A DNA stretch of 64,000 nucleotides from Psychromonas sp. MME1 (GTDB lineage: Bacteria; Pseudomonadota; Gammaproteobacteria; Enterobacterales; Psychromonadaceae), in contig NZ_CP160906.1 in the NCBI RefSeq assembly GCF_041080865.1, positions 1,240,001-1,304,000 of the forward strand, written 5' to 3'. A model generated the notes under the pieces. That model was not told the DNA's origin. It did not search any database and saw only the letters and a program-made list of their open reading frames with translations. Of the stretch, positions 58,519-64,000 are shown piece by piece; position 1 is the first letter of the stretch; every line of letters starts with the position of its first letter. The position numbers and the translations under genes were made by a program.

Positions 58519-58733
58519 CGTGTTATCACGCGTGATCTTCTACGAAGAATTCATAACAGAAAGCGAATAAAAAGAGGTGTATTGGCATTCAACCAAAAAA
58601 GATAACAGATTGATATAATTGAACTATCAATTGTATATTAGCGAAACTCGCCTAAAGAAAAGTGACAAATTAAATTTAGCCTTCAGCAAAATCCACTATT
58701 TACTATAAAGAGAAGCAATTCCCAATCGGGCTT
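58519..58733. other. Remnant cassette/IS91 boundary region
   Basis: 215 bp without a gene. It includes the 12-bp palindrome 58525-58536 and, at the right, the start of a second cassette (on the minus strand TTGAACAAGCCC...) with no ORF. The IS91 right boundary probably lies in here but I cannot place it; GAAC at 58620 is one possible target-type tetramer. Confidence 0.4.
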
Positions 58734-58788
58734 GTTCAACACCCGAATAAGGTGTCGGCTGCGCAACACCTATTCTTGTTTGTTAGGC
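58734..58788 (-). other. attC recombination site of an integron cassette (55 bp)
   Basis: On the minus strand it begins GCCTAAC (RYYYAAC) and ends GTTGAAC (GTTRRRY). Between them lie inner arms GAATAGGTGT and ACACCTTATTC, which pair with one extrahelical base, around a 10-base loop TGCGCAGCCG. Arm order, spacing and length fit a short attC. It directly follows the stop of the cassette gene. Confidence 0.75.
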
Positions 58789-58789
58789 A

Positions 58790-59092
58790 TTATTTCTCAC
58801 GACTTCTATATTTTTTAAATGTATAAAGCATTTCCGCTAAAGACAGATAAAATAAAGCACTAGCGATAAGAACATTGAACGACGCAGTAATCCAAAACCC
58901 TTTAGGATCTACTTTCTCAGAAATGTTAACACTGTCTGTATATACCGAAAATTTAGAAAACATTTCTCCATTCATTATCCCTTTTAACAGAACAAATGAA
59001 ATATAAAGCCCTAGAGAAAATACAATTGTACTAAGAATTAATCTAAATACTTTACCTCTATCTTCTGGAATTTTCATTGGAGATGATTTCAT
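58790..59092 (-). CDS. Integron cassette-encoded small membrane protein
   Basis: Predicted 100-aa protein with two hydrophobic segments (LILSTIVFSLGLYISFVLL, about residues 18-36, and a second at about 68-88) and basic ends. I do not recognise the family. It fills a 372-bp cassette between a GTTAGGC boundary (59101-59107) and its own attC (58734-58788), reading away from intI as cassette genes do. The start is 9 bases after the boundary, with a weak ribosome site. Function unknown. Confidence 0.75.
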   Translation of the reverse strand: MKSSPMKIPEDRGKVFRLILSTIVFSLGLYISFVLLKGIMNGEMFSKFSVYTDSVNISEKVDPKGFWITASFNVLIASALFYLSLAEMLYTFKKYRSREK

Positions 59093-59107
59093 TGTTTAAT
59101 GCCTAAC

Positions 59108-60953
59108 GAGGCTGTAGAATTTCTCATTTTCAGCCTGATTATTTTAAATAAAAAACACAATAATTCATAATTTATTGATATTCAATTAAATATTCTGTTT
59201 TTAATAACTGACTGATTAAATTGAGTGATATATCGCTGAATTGGCTTAATTAGGCGGGGGTATTCGATGTTAAGGCATCGCCCTTGGGTTAATGCAGGCT
59301 GTTTTTTAACTTCTCAATATTATGCACTAAACAGTACATCTGCCATTGCGCATTCACTTTCTCTTGCCCGCGCAGCGTGAATTTATTCATCCCTTTATTG
59401 ACCGTAATATTGCCAAATACCGGCTCTATTGCACCTAACCGTTTACTGTATTGTCGCCGTCCGGGGCTACTGTCTATTTTCACCCGCATTTTATCGCTAT
59501 AAGATATAGGTTTGGTGCTTTTATTGATTTCAAACTGGACTTGTCTGCCTTGTTTAGTCGGCGCGTTGCGCATGCATTGCTTTTGTAGTACGCAGGCCCG
59601 GCAATCCTTTAAATAACCTGAGAAACGAACGTATTGCCGACCTGCCGTTTCAACATTTTTAACACTTAACCACATTTCATTACCTGCTGGGCAGCGGCAA
59701 CTTGAGACCGTTTCATCAAAGTAAAAATCGTGACTAGTAAATAGTCGCGCTCTGCCTTTACTGCGTTTTAATCGCCGTTTTTCTTGTTCTGTTTGATAGG
59801 TTTGACTGGTTTGGAATAAAGGATTGCGGCTTCTAAATGCGGTATCTGCTATATAAGTATCTAACCCTGTCGTGGCCATGAACTCAAGGTTCACTTCACT
59901 GTGGAAACCACTGTCAGCACTGAACTTGGCATCTTTAAAGGTATCGGGTGTACCTAGCTTCGTAAGTTGTTCTTGCAACTGCTTAACCGCGGGCTTCAAT
60001 GTCTGCTGCTCACCTACCGAGCCCCATGCCTGCGCTTGCACTATGATTTGGTGTTTATCATCATTGATAGCAATACCGTTATAACCTTGAATCGTCCCTT
60101 TACTGGTGGTCATCTTGGCGCTATCTGGGTCGGTGATATTGCTTTTTACTGGTTTATTTCGACTACCTATTTTCTCTTTATTACTCGCAAGGAACGCACT
60201 AATTTTATTGGCACTTTCATCTAATTTTTGTTTCTGTTTTAGGTCATGTTGGCGTTCATCTTCATTAAGACCGTCTTGTGCCTGATGTCTTGCAATAATG
60301 CGTTGGCTAGCACGTTGCAACTTGCGTTGTTTGCGTTCAAGCTCTGCAAATGTACCACTCCACTCTTTACTCGCATTGCTGCTTATCTTGCAACCATCAA
60401 TCGCAAACATGTGACGACCTATCAACCCTTCTTTATCGCATATCATTAAGACTTGGGTAAAAAGCGGCTCGATTTTATCTTTCATTTTGGAGATAAAGTT
60501 GGCGATTGACGTGTAATGTGGCTGTACATCACCCGATAAACTCATGAAGGTGATATTACGCTCACACGCGTCTGCGATACGGCGACTACTAACAAGGCCA
60601 CGAGAGTAACCGAACAAGATGATTTTTAGCATAACAGAAGGTGGATAAGCAGCTGCACCGCCATTGTCATTATTGTACCAATCATCAAAGGTGCTTAAAT
60701 CAAGGTGCTTATCAACGATATGGGAAAGTGCGTACTCAAATGTACCGGGGAGAATTTGCTGTGCAAAGTCAATCGGGATGAATTTACTTTGACAAGATAG
60801 GTCTGGTTTGTAATTAGCCATGACGTTTCACTCTGAGCGAATAATAACTATTAGATCACAGCCGATCAGCGCATGCAAGTACATTTTTTATACAATTTTC
60901 ATTAAATGAAAAACAACGTAAAAACGGTCTTTTTGGAGAAATTCTACAGCCTC
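59108..60953. mobile_element. Complete IS1182-family insertion sequence
   Basis: 1846 bp bounded by perfect 18-bp inverted repeats GAGGCTGTAGAATTTCTC (59108-59125 and, inverted, 60936-60953). It holds one transposase gene. Both flanks carry AAC, a possible 3-bp target duplication. Removing the IS rejoins GTT with AGGC to give the integron core GTTAGGC on the minus strand. Confidence 0.92.
59289..60821 (-). CDS. IS1182-family DDE transposase
   Basis: Transposase of 510 aa, intact, with the DUF772-type N-terminal domain (YPPSVMLKIILFGYSRGLVSSRRI). DDE residues fall in HMFAIDGCKISSNASK, KFSADSGFHSEVNLEFM and LGAIEPVFGNI. A cysteine cluster typical of IS1182 (CRCPAGNEM, CRACVLQKQCM) precedes the last catalytic residue. 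It lies inside perfect 18-bp inverted repeats. Confidence 0.94.
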   Translation of the reverse strand: MANYKPDLSCQSKFIPIDFAQQILPGTFEYALSHIVDKHLDLSTFDDWYNNDNGGAAAYPPSVMLKIILFGYSRGLVSSRRIADACERNITFMSLSGDVQPHYTSIANFISKMKDKIEPLFTQVLMICDKEGLIGRHMFAIDGCKISSNASKEWSGTFAELERKQRKLQRASQRIIARHQAQDGLNEDERQHDLKQKQKLDESANKISAFLASNKEKIGSRNKPVKSNITDPDSAKMTTSKGTIQGYNGIAINDDKHQIIVQAQAWGSVGEQQTLKPAVKQLQEQLTKLGTPDTFKDAKFSADSGFHSEVNLEFMATTGLDTYIADTAFRSRNPLFQTSQTYQTEQEKRRLKRSKGRARLFTSHDFYFDETVSSCRCPAGNEMWLSVKNVETAGRQYVRFSGYLKDCRACVLQKQCMRNAPTKQGRQVQFEINKSTKPISYSDKMRVKIDSSPGRRQYSKRLGAIEPVFGNITVNKGMNKFTLRGQEKVNAQWQMYCLVHNIEKLKNSLH

Positions 60954-60997
60954 AACAGCTTTATAAGTGGCATGATGTAATGCACCGCGCCACTTAT
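60954..60997 (-). other. Degenerate attC or attI half site, split from its core by the IS
   Basis: On the minus strand ATAAGTGGC (60989-60997) pairs with GCCACTTAT (60963-60971), followed by AAAGCT and then GTT, where the IS begins; the other half, AGGC, lies beyond the IS. The right arm and core fit an attC, but the expected outer left RYYYAAC core is not evident. It is thus the 3' half of an attC or an altered attI. Confidence 0.5.
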
Positions 60998-61075
60998 CTT
61001 ATTTAAAATGATCATCACAATATCTATTAATCATCATTTAATCAATCAGTTCGCTAACTATTTGTAAAAACTTTG

Positions 61076-61190
61076 ATTTGAGATAGGTATGACACTGCCA
61101 CCTATCACCTTTTTGAAATCATGCCCTAACCCACTAATTTATAAAGCAAATTAGAATATTAACAAATATAACCTGCACGGTGACGTAAAA
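61076..61190. repeat. Integron-proximal direct repeat, copy A
   Basis: 115 bp nearly matching 61283-61396 (about nine bases in ten). It contains the imperfect palindrome GATAGGT...ACCTATC (61082-61106) and ends with CCTGCACGGTGACGTAAAA. A shorter echo, GCCACTTATCT, occurs at 60989 and 61197, which makes the whole region a degenerate tandem array with a period of about 207 bp. Confidence 0.85.
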
Positions 61191-61282
61191 CTCAGTGCCA
61201 CTTATCTCATTTTTCAAAACCATAAAAAAAGATAAATAATCATTAAATTCAATTGGTTAATTCTGCTTTATAACATACTGCT

Positions 61283-61396
61283 ATTTGAGATAGGTATGAC
61301 ACTGCCACCTATCACCTTTTGAAATAATGACCTCACCATCTAATTTATATAGCAAATTAGAATGTTAACAAATATAACCTGCACGGCGACGTAAAA
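61283..61396. repeat. Integron-proximal direct repeat, copy B (next to intI)
   Basis: Second copy, offset 207 bp from copy A and ending 72 bases before intI. By position it should include or adjoin attI, the primary recombination site, but I cannot identify a GTTRRRY core with confidence. Confidence 0.85.
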
Positions 61397-61429
61397 TATT
61401 GGATAAATTCGTAAACCCGCACCATACTA

Positions 61430-61445
61430 CTGTGTATAAATACAT
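61430..61445 (+). promoter_or_regulatory. LexA-like box in the intI promoter region
   Basis: CTGTGTATAAATACAT fits CTGT-N8-ACAG except for the last base. It lies 24 bases before the intI start, where an SOS repressor would block transcription. SOS control of integron integrases is established in Vibrio and class 1 integrons; here it is inferred from this match. Confidence 0.55.
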
Positions 61446-61468
61446 ATTTATTTTTTGAGGAGAAATTT

Positions 61469-62452
61469 ATGTATGATGTTCGTCCTCCGATCGCGGCTAA
61501 TTCCCCCCGTTTTATGGATCAATTTCGTATCTTTATTCGCAGTCGTCATTACGCCTTTAAAACGGAAAAAACCTATTGTTTTTGGATATTAAGTTTTATT
61601 CGTTTTCATCAGCTTAAACACCCGAAAGAGATGGCTAATGCTGAGATTGAAGCTTTTTTAGAATATCAATCAGTTACCCGTAACGTCAGTAGTAATACAC
61701 AGAAAACAGCACTGAATGCATTAATATTTATGTATCGAGAATTTTTAAGGATTGATATTAAAGGGTTAAAATTCAGTTATGCCGTTAAACCAAGGCAGCT
61801 TCCAACGGTTTTTACGCATACAGAAGCCCAACATGTTATTACGCAACTTAATGATAAAGCAAAGTTAGCGGCTCAATTAATGTATGGTTGTGGTTTGCGT
61901 ATATCTGAAGCAACGAGATTGCGCATTAAAGATATCGATTTTACTGCAAAATGCATTTTGGTTCGCGAAACTAAAGGGGATAAATCAAGACGGACACTAT
62001 TACCGCAAGCGTTGTTCGCCCCACTTCGTTGCGAAATAGAATCGAGTTTACTATTACATCAACAAGATCTGCTAAATGGGTTTGGTAGTGTCTATCTACC
62101 CAATGGATTAGCAAGAAAATATCCAAATGCTGAATTTGAAGATAAATGGCAGTATCTATTTCCTGCCAGTACCTTATCAATTGATCCGCGCACTAATATT
62201 ACCCGAAGACATCATATCTCTGAGCAATCTGTACAGCGCAGTGTCAAACAGGCCATCAACAAAATGGGGTTGATGAAAAAAGCAGGTTGTCATACTTTTA
62301 GGCACAGTTTTGCAACGCGTTTATTAGAAGCAGGCACCGATTTACGTAATATTCAAGAGTTGCTAGGACACAGTGATATTAGCACTACGCAAATTTATTT
62401 ACATGTTGTCGGCTTACATGAGCGCGGAATTGTTAGCCCTATTGATCAGTGA
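61469..62452 (+). CDS. intI: Integron integrase (IntI)
   Basis: Tyrosine recombinase of 327 aa with the integron-specific extra domain: [20 protein letters not shown] followed by [27 protein letters not shown] (residues about 212-262). Catalytic residues are in [12 protein letters not shown] (Arg), [11 protein letters not shown] (His, Arg), [10 protein letters not shown] (His) and IYLHV (Tyr). It recombines attI and attC sites to insert and excise cassettes. GAGGAG precedes the ATG. It reads away from the cassette side, the usual chromosomal integron layout. It appears intact and may be active. Confidence 0.94.
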   Translation: MYDVRPPIAANSPRFMDQFRIFIRSRHYAFKTEKTYCFWILSFIRFHQLKHPKEMANAEIEAFLEYQSVTRNVSSNTQKTALNALIFMYREFLRIDIKGLKFSYAVKPRQLPTVFTHTEAQHVITQLNDKAKLAAQLMYGCGLRISEATRLRIKDIDFTAKCILVRETKGDKSRRTLLPQALFAPLRCEIESSLLLHQQDLLNGFGSVYLPNGLARKYPNAEFEDKWQYLFPASTLSIDPRTNITRRHHISEQSVQRSVKQAINKMGLMKKAGCHTFRHSFATRLLEAGTDLRNIQELLGHSDISTTQIYLHVVGLHERGIVSPIDQ

Positions 62453-62454
62453 AA

Positions 62455-63090
62455 CTATATCGCCGCTATGAGTGGCATTAGCACCTTATTCACAAAGTGA
62501 ATCCCTATATCAGACTGCAAGTAAACTAAAGCAGTGAGATTAAGTATGACCGTGAACCAATAAGTGATTTTAAATTCACGCTTACTGGATTTATGACGTA
62601 ATATTTTTTGCGCAATAAAGGCGCCAGGCCAACCACCTATTAATGCAAAAAGATGTAACGTGCTTTCCTGAATTCTCCATCGTCCTGCTTGTGCGGCGGA
62701 CTTATCTCTGGCATAGGCAATAAAGGCAACAACACTCATACAGAGGTATATTCCACCAATAAAAGGGGCCAATTTTCCAAGTAAGATAACAGCCAGCAAG
62801 GTTAAACTAAAAACAGTCGTAAAATAGGTCGCAAAGGCACTTTGTTGACTCTTTTTATTCGTGCGATTGGCATTCACGTTTGCACGCGCAAAGGTTATAT
62901 TGAACGCACGAAAGCGATTATTTTTCTCTTTAACTAATTCGTAGACAATCAGCTCGCCATCCGTAGGACGACGATCGCGCGCAGTAAATGCTTTAATATG
63001 CACAAATGCGCGTTCGCCCCCACCATTAGGTTGCACAAAACCATACCCTTTGTCGTCATTCCAATTAACAATTTTGCCTTGATAATTCAT
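62455..63090 (-). CDS. Cold-shock domain / DUF1294 membrane protein
   Basis: About 211 aa: an N-terminal cold-shock-like RNA-binding domain (GKIVNWNDDKGYGFVQPNGGG then AFVHIKAF, residues 4-65) fused to a DUF1294 membrane region with three or four helices (about 95-205; conserved RWRIQE, LIGGWPGAFIAQKILRHKSSK). ATG 63090 gives the standard N-terminus; a GTG at 63108 would overlap the upstream gene. The function of this fusion is unknown. It converges on intI with 2 bases between stops. Confidence 0.88.
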   Translation of the reverse strand: MNYQGKIVNWNDDKGYGFVQPNGGGERAFVHIKAFTARDRRPTDGELIVYELVKEKNNRFRAFNITFARANVNANRTNKKSQQSAFATYFTTVFSLTLLAVILLGKLAPFIGGIYLCMSVVAFIAYARDKSAAQAGRWRIQESTLHLFALIGGWPGAFIAQKILRHKSSKREFKITYWFTVILNLTALVYLQSDIGIHFVNKVLMPLIAAI

Positions 63091-63095
63091 CGCAA

Positions 63096-63533
63096 TTATT
63101 GATTCCACGGATTACTGGGATCGTAGGGCGGCTCTTGTTGCTGTTTTTCTGATTTATTAGCCACGCCCAACATGCCATCATCACTGAGTCGTTCGATTTG
63201 TGCTATCACCTCTGCCGTAATTTCTGCTGGCTCAGTGCCTTGTTGCAGTTGCTCTAGGGGGATGTGACGATCCCGCGGAGGAATGGCTAACTGTTTATCA
63301 TCGGGATAGGGAAAATGTTTATATTGATAGAGATAAAAGTTCTCCACTTTTATCCTTGCCCACTCATTGACACGCAAAAATTTAGCAGTCGATTTCATGC
63401 CCGTATGAAATTGAAAACGGTTAATTTGCAACGCTTCACTTAATAGCTGCCAACCATAATGGTCAGAAATTTCAGTTAGTAGCTGTTCGAGCTTTAGCCC
63501 ATATAATGGGTTATTCGATTTAGTGGCTGACAT
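63096..63533 (-). CDS. VF530 / DUF2132 family DNA-binding-like protein
   Basis: 145 aa. Residues about 7-75 match the VF530/DUF2132 domain: NNPLYGLKLEQLLTEISDHYGW, then FLRVNEWARIKVENFYL. A structure is known for the Vibrio fischeri VF530 protein, which resembles DNA-binding folds. The C-terminal 70 residues are acidic/polar and lower in conservation. It sits 5 bases before the cold-shock/DUF1294 gene and 8 bases after pfaD, so the three may be one transcript. Confidence 0.8.
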   Translation of the reverse strand: MSATKSNNPLYGLKLEQLLTEISDHYGWQLLSEALQINRFQFHTGMKSTAKFLRVNEWARIKVENFYLYQYKHFPYPDDKQLAIPPRDRHIPLEQLQQGTEPAEITAEVIAQIERLSDDGMLGVANKSEKQQQEPPYDPSNPWNQ

Positions 63534-63541
63534 TGGCGACC

Positions 63542-64000
63542 TTATAGTGTGGAAAACGGTGTGTCGGGGCGATAACTGAGTAAATGACTCGGTAATGAGA
63601 CACCCTGCATTTTTAATAGATTTATACGTTGTAAATAGGCCGCGCCTGTCAATAAATGTAGCGCAACATCAACGGCGCGTCGCTCGCTGTATGTGGCTAA
63701 ATAGGTTCCTTTGACCCAGCTATTAAAGGCGCCTAAACTTGGGCCAGCCCAAATTTGGTAATCCATTTCTCGTCCTTTTTCCCCGATATTTGACCAACGT
63801 GAAGAGAGCCCTAAATACCAGCGGAAAATCAGTGCCATTTTACGTTTCGGATTATGCTGCGCACGCGCCAACATCTCCGGATCGCGCTCATGGAAGAAAG
63901 CAACGGTGGTAGCCCAGACATCATCTAAATTTTGTCGAAAAATTTGTTTCTCTATTTTTTCTCGCTCAACGGCGGGGATCTCTTCAATCGCATTGTAATT
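63542..64000 (-). CDS. pfaD: PfaD, omega-3 polyunsaturated fatty acid synthase component (C-terminal part)
   Basis: The frame is open to the window edge, giving the last 152 residues; the start lies outside. Blocks such as EREKIEKQIFRQNLDDVW, MALIFRWYLGLSSRW, GEKGREMDYQIWAGPS and FNSWVKGTYL are diagnostic of PfaD, the FMN-dependent enoyl reductase of the PfaABCDE polyketide-type synthase that makes EPA or DHA. It ends 8 bases before the VF530-like gene. Marine cold-adapted gammaproteobacteria carry this system. Confidence 0.9.
   Translation of the reverse strand, partial: NYNAIEEIPAVEREKIEKQIFRQNLDDVWATTVAFFHERDPEMLARAQHNPKRKMALIFRWYLGLSSRWSNIGEKGREMDYQIWAGPSLGAFNSWVKGTYLATYSERRAVDVALHLLTGAAYLQRINLLKMQGVSLPSHLLSYRPDTPFSTL

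Noticed and set aside
61076-61396. CRISPR-like repeats near intI
   Set aside because: Only two long copies with a single 92-bp spacer, no short repeat unit and no cas genes.
1-64000. tRNA or rRNA genes
   Set aside because: I saw no cloverleaf with a T-loop GTTCGAATC pattern and no ribosomal RNA sequence by eye; a covariance search would be needed to exclude small RNAs.

Overview
The window looks like chromosomal DNA of a cold-adapted marine gammaproteobacterium, most likely Psychromonas or a close relative (inference). The DNA is AT-rich. Gene order such as yffB-dapE, ptsH-ptsI-crr, ubiT/ubiUV and tamA-tamB is typical of the class. The right edge carries the C-terminus of PfaD, an enzyme of the EPA/DHA (omega-3 fatty acid) synthase found in Psychromonas, Moritella, Colwellia and Shewanella. 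No tRNA, rRNA or CRISPR array was seen.

Layout, 0-30 kb: a polyamine-sensing pair resembling Vibrio NspS-MbaA (periplasmic binding protein plus GGDEF-EAL enzyme); the TamAB outer-membrane assembly module; PpiC; an amino-acid (probably cystine-type) ABC importer; the UbiUVT genes for oxygen-independent ubiquinone synthesis with a candidate FNR box; a YccT-like protein; the general PTS genes ptsH-ptsI-crr; yffB-dapE-D,D-carboxypeptidase-PilZ-PilZ; and the glycogen/maltodextrin genes malQ-glgB-glgX.

Layout, 31-55 kb: an aldose-1-epimerase-like protein; the phosphate regulon phoB-phoR / pstS-pstC-pstA-pstB-phoU with two matching candidate Pho boxes; a PLP deaminase-like enzyme; an AI-2E family permease; CbpA-like DnaJ; an M14 peptidase; a thioesterase; thiB-thiP-thiQ under a TPP riboswitch; an M50 protease; a second large PilZ protein; a small membrane protein and a bile-acid-symporter-family permease.

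Layout, 55-62.5 kb, is an accessory island built around a chromosomal integron. An integron integrase (intI, + strand) has a LexA-like box in its promoter region. Leftwards from it lie a directly repeated attI-side region, an IS1182-family element sitting exactly in an attC core site, one intact cassette with its own 55-bp attC and a small membrane-protein gene reading away from intI, an IS91-family transposase with a decapitated tyrosine recombinase, and a REP-type Y1 transposase with two extra 5'-end fragments. Right of intI the conserved chromosome resumes (cold-shock/DUF1294 protein, VF530-like protein, PfaD).

Four genes are interrupted by apparent single-base indels: the first large PilZ gene, glgB, malQ and the M50 protease. 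In each case the missing part continues in another frame. They may be real decay or sequence errors; the sequence alone cannot decide. thiP appears to use an AUU start overlapping the thiB stop codon. Two transport operons carry a terminator-like hairpin between the binding-protein gene and the permease genes, which would explain high binding-protein expression. c-di-GMP signalling is a theme: one GGDEF-EAL protein and three PilZ proteins are present.
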